Source: Polysphondylium violaceum
Taxonomy: Eukaryota > Evosea > Eumycetozoa > Dictyosteliales > Dictyosteliaceae
Length of the DNA: 27,000 nt
Direction of reading: 5' to 3'
NCBI GenBank assembly: GCA_000277445.1
Contig: AJWJ01000314.1
Location: 1 to 27,000, forward strand
Part shown: in pieces, positions 1 to 9,125 of the stretch
Numbering within the stretch: position 1 is the stretch's first letter
How the letters are laid out: every line of letters begins with the position of its first letter
The notes under the pieces: generated by a model
The model's database searches: none
What the model was told of the DNA's origin: nothing
What the model saw: only the letters and a program-made list of their open reading frames with translations
Position numbers and translations under genes: made by a program

Positions 1-127
1 AAAAAAAGTTTTAGTCTAGAGAAAAAACGAATGATTATTTTTTTTNTTTTTTTTTTTTTTTTTTTTTTCTACCTCCCTTTTTATGCCTACAAAACGGACT
101 TCATTTTGATAAATTTCTCATTTTAAA
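1..127. other. Left edge: leader of the first gene with homopolymer tract and one ambiguous base
   Basis: This stretch holds a poly-T run of about 30 bases around positions 39-68, with an undetermined base (n) at 46. The run then gives way to a short leader ending in an A-rich context just before the first start codon. Homopolymer runs of this kind are typical of dictyostelid intergenic DNA. The n marks a base the assembly could not resolve. No gene is visible here, and the promoter may extend beyond the window. Confidence 0.6.
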
Positions 128-1229
128 ATGATATTTCGTAATTGTAGTAACTATAATATATTAAAAAGTAATTATACTTTATCGGGGAGATTAGCTCATA
201 CTATTATTAATAACAATAATAATGGTAATAAATTAAGATTCTATTCAAATTCCTCACCCATCGATTTGGTTTACAGCGTAATTGAACCCAAAGTTGTTGT
301 CGATAAACCATCACATGGAATCAAAGATGTAATTATTCTTCATGGTTTATTTGGTTCGGGTTCTAATTGGAGATCAGTTTCTCCTAAAATAGCTGATCAA
401 ACTCACTGTAACATTATCCAAGTCGATCAAAGAAAGTGAGTAGATATATATTTGATGATTTTAACCAAAAAACACATTTTCAGATTTATATCTGTCAAAA
501 AGATTTTTTTTTTTTGTTTGGAATATAAAATTGCGTTAACACAAAAAAACAATATCTATATAATATAGTCATGGAACAAGTCCACATTCAGATACTTTTA
601 ACTATCCAATTATGGTCAAAGATTTATATCAATTAATTGAAAAACATCATAAAAAAGAAGATGGACTATGTTTGATTGGCCATAGTATGGGTGGTAGAGT
701 GGCCATGTTGTATGCATTACTACATCCTGAAACTATTAAAAAACTTGTCATTGTAGATATCTCGCCCTCTCAACTCAAAAGCAACACAATCGATGAATTT
801 AAATCCTATCTCGAGAGAATGAAATCAATGAACTTGAACGAAATAAAGAATAGAAGAGAAGCAGAACAATGGCTTGAACCAGTAGTACCCGACAAAGGTG
901 TAAGACAATTTCTCCTCACAAACCTAGTTATGGGAGACAATGGTAAATATGAATGGAGAATCTATATCGACGGTCTCTTGGACAACATTCATGAGATCAC
1001 ATTTTTCCCAGCACCTCAAAATGCACACTTTGACAAGGCAACATTGTTTATTGGGGGTGGAAAATCAAAATTTATTAGAGACCATGACAAAGAATTGATT
1101 CAAAAGTATTTTCCAAATTCAGAATTAAAAATAGTGCCAAACGCAGGTCATTGGGTGCATGCTGAAGACCCCCATACTTTTGTACAAATGGTATCATCTT
1201 TTATAAACGACAATGGCAGTCAACAATAG
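128..1229 (+). CDS. abhd11: ABHD11-like alpha/beta hydrolase, probably mitochondrial (2 exons, 322 aa)
   Basis: This is a serine hydrolase of the ABHD11 family. In animals ABHD11 is mitochondrial and protects the 2-oxoglutarate dehydrogenase complex. Exons are 128-435 and 569-1229. The intron (436-568, GTGAGT to TATAG) interrupts an Asn codon, and splicing restores the family motif DQRNHGTSPH. Other signatures are HGLFGSGSNW near residue 72 (oxyanion region), GHSMGG with nucleophile Ser142, WRIYID ending at Asp237, and GHWVHAEDP with His297. From memory these three positions align with the human ABHD11 triad (Ser141, Asp237, His296). Residues 1 to about 45 are rich in Asn, Ser, Arg and Tyr and poor in acid, as expected of a mitochondrial targeting peptide; that is an inference. 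An AATAAA lies at 1292-1297. The length matches the family, and the ATG at 128 is the only good start. Confidence 0.9.
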
Positions 1230-1632
1230 TAATTTATTAAAATATCAATAACAACATGAACGAATCAATGTGCTTATTCAGTTGAAATCGCAATAAACTA
1301 CTATTTACTATATTTTGGAACTCAATTCCACATATTCTTTTCCTTTTATATTTTTACAAATATCCTATTTTTTTACAATTTTTTTATTTTTTTATTTTTT
1401 TTATTTTTTTTTTTTGATATTATTACTCGGGCGGATCAAAACAATTTACAAAATACACTTAAAAAAGATAATATAGGTAATTAAATATTTGTCTACATCT
1501 TATATATAGAGAAAATATTATATATATATTTTTTCTATATTTTTAAGATGGTTTGATTGAATTTTTATACATATGATTATGTTTGGGTAGTATCCCTCTC
1601 AAAAAATAACCAAATTTTTTTTTAAAAAGGGG

Positions 1633-1650
1633 ATAGATTCATGAATCTAT
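1633..1650. repeat. 18-bp perfect palindrome upstream of the GST gene
   Basis: ATAGATTCATGAATCTAT equals its own reverse complement over all 18 bases. It lies about 285 bases upstream of the TATA element of the GST gene at 2014. It could bind a dimeric transcription factor, or it could be a chance palindrome favoured by AT-rich DNA. The central ATTCATGAAT includes mixed bases, so it is not a plain AT run. Confidence 0.5.
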
Positions 1651-1838
1651 TTAAATATGGATTAGAATTAGATTTTATAAATTAAATTATAAAAAAAATG
1701 GGATAGAAAATGAAATTTTGTACAAAGAGAAACAAATGAAATTTTGCAGAGATATCACTGATTTAATACCGATATCGGTTCTTTTATAAAAGCATTTGAT
1801 AATAAAAATTAAGTGGGAGTTGGTGAATTCTTCCCCAA

Positions 1839-1850
1839 GTGTTCGAACAC
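1839..1850. promoter_or_regulatory. 12-bp perfect palindrome close to the GST promoter
   Basis: GTGTTCGAACAC is a perfect palindrome 67 bases before the TATA element at 1917, a position that suits an operator-like binding site. Its TTCGAA core recalls a tRNA B box, but the surrounding bases do not form a tRNA. Regulation is inferred from position and symmetry only. Confidence 0.4.
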
Positions 1851-1916
1851 ATGACGAACGGCTTCTAAAAAATTTAAATTTTTTTACAAAAAATGGGATT
1901 GCTGAAATTTCACCAC

Positions 1917-1924
1917 TATAAAAG
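1917..1924 (+). promoter_or_regulatory. TATA element of the first GST gene
   Basis: TATAAAAG lies 97 bases before the start codon at 2014 and is followed by an A-rich, G-poor leader. The second GST gene has TATAAATA at almost the same distance (96 bases), which supports both calls. Confidence 0.6.
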
Positions 1925-2013
1925 CAACACAAAATCAGTGAATAAAAAATCATCAAATCAAGTTTTTCATTTCAAAAACAACAAATACTACTAAACACTT
2001 TATATCTCTTACA

Positions 2014-2610
2014 ATGTCTACTATTCCAACTTTAACTTATTTCAACGGTCAAGGTAAAGCTGAATCAATTCGTTTGATCTTGACTTACTTGAACATTGAA
2101 TTCAATGATGTTCGTGTTGAATCTGTCACCCCAGAATTAAAAGCCACCTTAACATATGGTCAATTACCATTCTATCAAGATGGTGATTTCAAATTGGCTC
2201 AATCTGCTGCCATTGCTAGATACATTGCCCTCAAAAACGACTTTGCCGGTAAATCTATTGAAGAGAAAGTCCTCGCTGATGCCTCCAATGACAGTTTATG
2301 GGATGTCATCATTGCCATCTTTAGAAGCAGAGATCAAACTGATGCCGACAAAGAAAAGGTCAAGTCAGTAACTATTCCAACCTTTTTGGGCGCATGGGAA
2401 AAGAACTTGGAAAAGAATGAATTTGTTGCTGGTGGTGATTCTCTTACATACGCCGATATCTCTCTCTTTGCCGCTCTTGACTATCTCCCAAAACTTGGTT
2501 TCGCTGATGCCATTGAAACCTATCCAAAATTAAAAGAATTTAAAGCTAAAATTGCCAATATTCCATCCATTAAACAATACCTCGAAAAGAGACCAGACAC
2601 TAAATTTTAA
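2014..2610 (+). CDS. Glutathione S-transferase, sigma-like class (single exon, 198 aa)
   Basis: This is a cytosolic glutathione S-transferase, which conjugates glutathione to electrophiles or isomerises substrates. The N-terminal thioredoxin-like domain (residues 1 to about 80) carries LTYFNGQGKAE with the likely catalytic Tyr9, the cis-proline loop QLPFYQ (Pro52), and QSAAIARYIA (Gln63-Ser64), which contacts the glutathione gamma-glutamyl group. The all-helical C-terminal domain (about 86-198) has the usual YADISLFAALDYL segment. The length is normal for the sigma class. There is no intron, unlike the paralogue 557 bases downstream. The ATG has an A/C-rich leader and a TATA element 97 bases upstream; AATAAA motifs follow the stop codon. 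Codon use is richer in C-ending codons (ACC, GCC, ATC) than in the neighbours, suggesting high expression. Substrate is unknown. Confidence 0.93.
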   Translation: MSTIPTLTYFNGQGKAESIRLILTYLNIEFNDVRVESVTPELKATLTYGQLPFYQDGDFKLAQSAAIARYIALKNDFAGKSIEEKVLADASNDSLWDVIIAIFRSRDQTDADKEKVKSVTIPTFLGAWEKNLEKNEFVAGGDSLTYADISLFAALDYLPKLGFADAIETYPKLKEFKAKIANIPSIKQYLEKRPDTKF

Positions 2611-3166
2611 ATTAAAATTGTAAATAAAATAAATTTTCCTCATTTTAAATTTTAAATCTATTTTAATTGTAGTTCAATGACTCCTTAAAAACATTTTTAT
2701 CTCAAAACTGGTGGTACTCAAACAAACTAAAATAGATCTTTTTCTATCATCATCGAAATTTTTATTTTATTTTAGATTTTATTTTATATATTTCAATGAA
2801 CCCATATATATTTACCATTAATAGGTGTTCTAATTTTAGATATTTAGACTTTTACATATTTGGTATAAAACCGATAAGTCAAATCTGATTGAAAGTTGGA
2901 TAAAATTAAAAATCTTTGCATAGAAACAAAAAAAAAAAAAAAAAGATTCTAAAAAAAAAATTGCTGACTGGATGGTGATGAAAAAATAGATAAATAAAAC
3001 AAATCGTTTTTTACACCCTTCTCGAAGCACCCACATTTTATAGCGGAATCATAATGAGTCAGTTGATTAGTATAAATAGTTGATGCAATTCATTTATTGA
3101 AATCAACAACACATCAATTAAAAATAATATAATATAGTATATTAATATCTACACAAATAAATCATA
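2611..3166. other. Intergenic region between the two GST genes
   Basis: This contains the 3' end of the first GST gene (AATAAA around 2621-2632), an AT-rich middle with poly-A at 2928-2944, and the promoter of the second GST gene. The open frame on the minus strand at 2836-3036 is Phe-rich and not credible. I see no RNA gene. Confidence 0.6.
3071..3078 (+). promoter_or_regulatory. TATA element of the second GST gene
   Basis: TATAAATA lies 96 bases before the start codon at 3167, with an A/C-rich leader between. It has the same layout as the promoter of the first GST gene. Confidence 0.6.
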
Positions 3167-3874
3167 ATGTCTACACCAACAACAAATAATAATAATATTA
3201 TTGCTAGTGCTTTAAATTCTACTCTTCCGACAATTGTTTATGTATGTGCACAAGCAAGGTTTTAAGATATATAAAATAAACAATAATAATAACATTACAA
3301 TTGAAACATTTAGTTTAGAAATAGAGGAAAGGCAGAGATTAGTAGACTATTACTAGCATATTTTAATGTAGAGTTTTTAGACGCTAGAGTGGAAACTATC
3401 GATGATGAGCTTAGACAAATACTCCCCTATTCTCAACTCCCCATCTATAAAGAAGGTGAGTTTGTACTAGCCCAATCATCGGCCATTGCTAGATATCTCG
3501 CTGAAAAATATGATTTCATTGGTAAAACTCTCCAAGAAAAGGCTATAGCCCACGAAATAGTGGACGCAATATGGGATTTGGTTGTACCAATTGTCCGTGC
3601 ATCCACAGACGCCGATAAAGAGAAAGTCAAGAGTCTAATCCAACAATTCTTAACCAATTGGGAAAAAAGAATAGAAAAGTATACATATATTGCGCAAGGT
3701 GATGGATACACTTACGCCGATTTAGCCATCTATTTTGCCTATGATTATGTTTCTTTTTTAGGCTATTCCAATGAAACTCAAGGCTATCCTAAACTCGAAT
3801 CATTAAAACAGCATTTTGAAACAATTCCCTCTATAAAGAGATACATTGAATCCAGACCTGTGACTAAATTTTAA
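3167..3874 (+). CDS. Glutathione S-transferase, sigma-like paralogue (2 exons, 211 aa)
   Basis: This is a tandem paralogue of the GST at 2014-2610. Exons are 3167-3241 and 3314-3874. The 72-base intron (GTATGT to TTTAG) falls between codons, exactly after the likely catalytic Tyr25, so the motif IVY-FRNRGKAE is split across the junction. The N-terminus is about 16 residues longer than in the neighbour and includes an NNNN run. Key features are QLPIY (cis-proline), QSSAIARYLA (Gln79-Ser80) and YADLAIYFAYDYV in the helical domain. Both proteins end with nearly the same residues (RPxTKF). AATAAA motifs lie just after the stop. The neighbour's YFNGQG is replaced here by YFRNRG, so substrate preference may differ; that is an inference. 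Codon use is less biased than in the first copy, suggesting lower expression. Confidence 0.9.
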
Positions 3875-4258
3875 ATAAATATATTATAAATAAAATAAAA
3901 CTACATTGTATAGGCCTATACCATGACTATTGCGCACCACCGTGTGATCACATTGTCGAAAAGGGTGATCATTGCATTGAGAAAAAATCTGATCAGAATC
4001 AAATTATTTGAATGTTTGATTTGGCCAAATTCAGAGATTTTTCAGATTTTTTGCAAATTTTTTTTATTTTTATTTTTTTTATTTTTTTTGTGTTGGGCAA
4101 ATATTTGTAAACGCTGTTGCCAACCAATAATAATTTGGTAAAGATAATAGGATAATAGGTGTTGTTGTATGTGTTGTGTTGTGTATTTATTAGCCTGTAA
4201 CATTAGTATCCTTTAGTAATCTATTACTATATCAATAAGATATATTCAACACAACAAA
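3875..4258. other. Intergenic region upstream of the RhoGEF-RhoGAP gene
   Basis: AT-rich DNA with poly-T between about 4058 and 4090, and GTTGT-rich sequence around 4158-4185. An open frame at 3923-4141 reads into Phe/Leu-rich poly-T translation and is not called. The leader just before 4259 is A/C-rich. Confidence 0.55.
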
Positions 4259-7200
4259 ATGATGAATATTACATGTGCACTCTTTGAGCGACAACTATGG
4301 AGAGCAGATAGATGTAAGCATTGTTTTCGTAGTGAAAATGAACATTCAGTCACACTTCATCATTCCAGTTTAATGTAAGTTTTATATTAATCATCTCACC
4401 ACACATATTCACACACACAAACCATTTCAATAAATCTTTTTCCCCCTCTATTTTAAAATATCTATATTTCATTGTACTACATCGCCACACAAACACACTT
4501 TTAAAAAAGTTATCATTTTCGTAATTACTTTATTAAGAATGAAAATTAATGTAAATATTTCCCTTTTTAAATTCAAGTAAAACACCTCCATCCCCTACCA
4601 CTCCAACAAAATCTAGTGGAAATAGTAATAGTAACAATAGTAGTATTAGCAATTCTAAAAATAATAGTAATAACAACAGTACTGGTAATAATAAAGAACC
4701 TACCACACCATTACCAATTGCACGTGCACCACTCTCTATTCGTAGATCTTTAACACCTGTTTCTATTGAGACCTACAGGAATTTAGCATCTAAAAACTTT
4801 TTTGAAAGTAAAGATAATAATAATAGTAGTAATAATAGTAGTCCAACTAAATCGACAACACCAACTATTACAACAACCACCACAACCACCACCACCCCAA
4901 CACCTTCATCACCAATTAATATAGTTTGTAATAGTAATAATAGTACACCATCAAATTCAAATCCTACTACACCAAATAATAATACAAGTCATTCACCATT
5001 GGGTCATAGTCCTAATCATAGACCATTACCACCTACACCTTTATCACCTGGTTCAAATCTATTAAAGAACAAATTACCACCTCCACCATTACTACCATCA
5101 TCTTCTTCCTCTGCACCAACAAGTATTTGTAATTCTGCAAATACAACACCATCATTAAATCCAACTGATCCAATAGCCATACCATTTTCTGATGATGATG
5201 GCCATTTTTCTTTAAATAATAGTAATAATAGTAATAATAGTAATAATAGTAATAATAGTAGTAATAATAGAATGATTGATATACCTATAAACATTACTAG
5301 ACCACTTAGATCACATTCAGATTCACCAACTGAATTTTTAAATATTAAAACACAGCAACAATATGAACTCAATAGTAGTAATAGTAGTTTAGGTTCTAGT
5401 AAAGAAATAAAGAAACATGCTAGAAATCTAAGTGGCAGTAGTAGTATTTCTCCATCGCCCATGTTTTTATCAGCCAATTCAACACCACCTCTATCATCAT
5501 CACCAAATTTAAAACATCTAAACAATAGTACATCATCATTACAATCTAGTGGTGGTATGAGTAATAGTAGTAGCAATGGAAATCTATCATCACAATTAAT
5601 TCCACCAGGTTCACCAGGTAGTGGTATGAGAAAATACTCGATTGCAAAGAATTTCATTAAACTCAAACAAAAGAGTCAAACATCACCAATGTTGAAAAAG
5701 AATAGTACATCCAATATTCATGCATTGAAAACAAATGCAAATAGTTCACCAAATCTTTCAACCTCACCACTTTTAAACAACGATCATCATCATCATCATC
5801 ATCTTAACCACAACCATGCCTATTATACAAATGAACAAAACAAGATATTCTATACTATTGAATCAATTGTAAGAGCCATTCCAGGTATCAACAATCAAGC
5901 AGTGTTCAACGTAATGAATACATTGGCAAATCAAAAACTAGACGTTGACTATCACACACCCATCAATCCAAATCATTTGGAATCTTTGAATAAGGCATCT
6001 GCCTCGTTAACCACATGGATTGAAACACAAGATTACCTCACCGATGTTATTAAAGTTCAAAGTTGTGTTAGAAGATTTTTAGCAAAGAGAAGAACAGATT
6101 GGTTGTCTCAGGTGTATACCAAATCAGTTTTAAAAGACAGAAACGTTGCATTTAGACAACTCATTCAATTGGAAAGAAGATATAATGATAGTTTGAATAT
6201 CATTGTAAATACTTATTATAAACCACTCAAACAATTAAATCTTTTAGCAGACATTGATATAAAATCAATTTTCTCTTCCATCGAAGAAATCTATTATGTA
6301 CATCAAAGAATATTACTTCAATTTGAAGAACTACATAGTAAATGGCCAACCGTTGAAGGTTTGGGTGATATTTTCTTGAGAATTGTATTGTATAGTTTTT
6401 ATTATTATCATTTATCTTGGATTAAATTACTAATACTACATTTATTAGGCACCAGAGTTAAAGGTTTATGGAACATATGTAAAGAATTTTAAAAATGCAA
6501 TCGATACATTAAATACATGTCAAGAAGAGAATTATAAATTCTCTCAATTTTTAAATGAATGTTGTCAAACTACCCCAGGTAAAGTTTTTGATTTAATGGC
6601 CTTAATTGCAACCCCTTTAAATCATTTATCATTTTATGAAAGACAATTATTTGTAAGTGCTATTTTATTTATTTATTTATTTATTTATACATATATTAAT
6701 ATATGTGTATATATTTAGAGTATTGCAAATTGTACACCACAAGCTTGGCCTACAGAACAAGATTATGTAAACATTATAAATTCAGTAACAATGATGAAAG
6801 AAGTTGAACAATTGGTTCAAGATAACTTGGCACAAGCTCAAAATGCCGCCACTTTAATGAATATTTATCGTAGAGTGAATAACAAAAAAGCATTAGATCC
6901 TGTAAGTTTTTAGATATAATTTCTTTTTCGTTTTTTTTTTTCCAGATTTATTTTTATAATAATTTGGAATTTTAATACCTATCACAATTTTATACACATT
7001 ATATTAATTTTATCTTTACTAATACCTCTCTTACAAATACTATAAATACACTAGTTTGTTATTCCAGGTCGAACATTTATTCATGAAGGTAAACTAGTTA
7101 AATTTGAAACTAAAAAACAAGATCAAATTTATTATTATTACTTGTGTAATGATATTATTTTATTTGTAAAAAAATCAAATCAACCAAAAGAACTTTATAA

Positions 7201-8419
7201 ATTTAAAAATATTTTCAATTTATCAGACGTAGTTGTATCTGATCTTCATGATACTCAATGTATGTATATTGTTTTTATCATCCAACACAATTTAAAAATG
7301 TTAATCCATATTTTAATACAAAACCACCATTATAGTATATAAAAATATTATATCAATTATAAATAATAATTCAAAAGAAAATTATACATTCTCAATTGAG
7401 GATAATATTGAAAAACAAGAACTCATGAAACAATTTTCAACCCTTTGTACTATAAATATCAACAGATCCACCAAACTATTTGGTGGTGTATCATTAGCAG
7501 AAATTTCATCGAGAGAAGGCGGTAATATTCCAACATTTATTTTGAAATCATGTGAATCATTATTAAACTGGACAGAATGTGAAGGTATATTTAGAATTTC
7601 ACCAAATCAATCTGAAATTGATACAATTAAACAAAATCTCAATAATTGTACAACCCCATTTATGATTGAAACCATTGTATCAAAATGCACTGGACATCAA
7701 TTGGCTGCCATTCTCAAAACATTTTTCAGAGAACTCACCACTCCTCTTTTTACATTTGAACTATTTGATCAAATTATTCAAGTTGGTGATGATCATACTC
7801 TAGATGATCTTGAACAAATTGAAAAGCTTAAAGCAATGATTCAAAACATTCCAAAAGTAAATCAAATGATTTTACAAATGATTCTCTTACTTTTAATCAC
7901 TGTTGCCAAAGATAGTGAAACAAACAAGATGACTCATTCCAATTTGGCCATTGTATTTGGGCCAAATTTAATTAAACCCCATCACCAAACCATTGAATCC
8001 TCTCTCAAGATTCCAATCATCAATAATGTCATTACAAATTTATTAGAGAATTATAATATCTTGTATCAAGGTAATGTTATATTTTATAATTTATTAACTA
8101 TTATTGTTGTGTTGTTTTTATTACCAATATTTGTTGATTCTGTATTTGTGCATGTGTTTTAATAATTTTCCCACAAAATGTATAACCCACTATTTTAAAA
8201 AACTTTTGTTACATGATTGTGTTGTGTGTGTGTGTGTTTGTTTTAGTTTTCTTTTTGTTGTTTTAAAAAGAATATATCTTATTACAAACAAATACAAAAG
8301 TTCGATTTACTAACACTACCCCATTTTTAAAAAAATCATTAAAATTTTAAAATCATCATTTATTAGATCGAATGAATACTATTAAAATAGTTGATTCTAA
8401 ATTTGTCATCTCACAATAA
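4259..8419 (+). CDS. IQ-RhoGEF-PH-RhoGAP protein with Cys-rich N-terminus (7 exons, about 1100 aa)
   Basis: This is a cytosolic Rho-family regulator carrying both an activator (DH/RhoGEF) and an inactivator (RhoGAP) domain. Exons are 4259-4374, 4578-6384, 6449-6652, 6719-6901, 7055-7259, 7336-8070 and 8367-8419; all junctions keep frame and use GT-AG. Residues 6-29 hold CALFERQLWRADRCKHCFR and a later His, a possible small zinc-binding motif. Residues 40-480 are low-complexity Asn, Ser, Thr and Pro with a His run. An IQ motif (VQSCVRRFLAKRR) sits near 530-550. The DH domain runs from about 556 to 735 (RNVAFRQLIQLE, then DIFLRI-APELKVYGTYV across intron 2). The PH domain is about 771-880. The RhoGAP domain is about 886-1080, with Arg925 as the likely arginine finger in EGIFRIS and the signature NLAIVFGPNLI. 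The tail ends SKFVISQ. The target GTPase cannot be told. Confidence 0.88.
5212..5268 (+). repeat. Asn/Ser codon repeat inside the RhoGEF-RhoGAP gene
   Basis: This is a tandem run of AAT AAT AGT units encoding repeated Asn-Asn-Ser. Such repeats are common in dictyostelid coding DNA and change length easily by slippage. It lies in the disordered N-terminal half, away from the catalytic domains. Confidence 0.7.
6661..6690 (+). repeat. TTTA microsatellite in an intron
   Basis: A run of TTTA units lies within the 66-base third intron (6653-6718) of the RhoGEF-RhoGAP gene. A second TTTA run is found around 8684-8702 in the next intergenic region. Both look like ordinary microsatellites. Confidence 0.7.
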
Positions 8420-9125
8420 ATGCCGATCAATCAACACAATTTATAAATATTCTATGATTTGATATCCAATCCAATCCATTTTTCCTTTTTCCACATGATA
8501 TCATACCCACAATTTTGAACTACAATTTCAATTTCATTATCTCGCAATCGTTCACAATCTATTTTAATTTACCAACTTTTATACACCCACAACACTGAAT
8601 GTTTTGTGTTTTGTGGATGTACACTATAATCGTATGCATGCATCCACTACTTTCTTTCTCTACCATTTACTCATATCTATCTATATTTATTTATTTATTT
8701 ATAATAAAATACTCTTAATCATTGTCCTTTTGTATTATATTAATTTTTTAAAATCTAGAATTAAATCTGTCCAAAGAGTGATATCTGGTGTGTGTTGGGG
8801 GTTACTAGTGGTGATGTTTGTATTTCTAAATATTTTATAAATTAGATAATTAATTATCAAAACCACACGAATCTTTAAGTCCAACCCTGATAAATGGTTT
8901 TGATATCTCCTTTTATAGCAATTTGTGTATTTCCTTTAGCCAAAGGACAAAGTAGTCAATGAATAGTTTATGTAATTTAAAATTTTAAACCTTTTTAGGT
9001 TAAAAAATATGTTTTATATGATTTGCAAACAATATAAATAGACAAGATCATTTCTGATTTTAAAATTCAATATCTTCATAACCAATTCCACAACACTCAA
9101 AAACTAATCTAGAATCACCAATCAA
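8420..9125. other. Intergenic region with DUSE-like motifs and a stem-loop
   Basis: I find no protein gene here; the open frame at 8604-8840 is low-complexity. Two copies of ACCCACAA (8505-8512 and 8585-8592) match my memory of the Dictyostelium upstream sequence element for small RNA genes, (A/T)CCCA(C/T)AA. A 7-bp stem, GTGGATG (8613-8619) with CATCCAC (8641-8647), follows the second copy. No known small RNA is recognisable, so an RNA gene is only a possibility. A GT-rich and TTTA-rich stretch covers 8650-8830. Confidence 0.35.
9034..9041 (+). promoter_or_regulatory. TATA element of the secreted SdrD-like gene
   Basis: TATAAATA lies 92 bases before the start codon at 9126, followed by an A/C-rich leader. 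This is the same spacing as at the two GST promoters. Confidence 0.55.

Larger units (their letters stand above)
1230..2013. other. Intergenic region between the hydrolase and the first GST gene
   Basis: This is AT-rich DNA with poly-T runs around 1370-1412 and no convincing gene. An open frame on the minus strand at 1687-1956 is Phe-rich, matches nothing I know and covers the GST promoter, so I do not call it. The stretch contains two perfect palindromes and a TATA element, each listed separately. The last 70 bases before the start at 2014 are A-rich and C-rich, like a dictyostelid 5' leader. Confidence 0.6.

Noticed and set aside
1811-1850. tRNA-like pieces (GTGGGAGTTGG and a TTCGAA box)
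   Set aside because: The B-box-like part lacks the C that should pair with the last G of the T stem, and no acceptor or anticodon stem can be formed.
1687-1956. Open frame of 89 codons on the minus strand upstream of the first GST gene
   Set aside because: It is Phe-rich low-complexity sequence without recognisable motifs, and it covers the TATA element and the leader of the GST gene.
3923-4141. Open frame of 72 codons after the second GST gene
   Set aside because: The second half is only translated poly-T, and there is no family match or promoter.
5016-5666. Open frame of 216 codons on the minus strand inside the RhoGEF-RhoGAP gene
   Set aside because: It is the reverse shadow of Asn/Ser/Pro codon repeats, giving Leu-rich nonsense opposite a well-supported exon.
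8604-8840. Open frame of 78 codons in the intergenic region
   Set aside because: It translates TTTA repeats and GT-rich DNA, with no recognisable domain.
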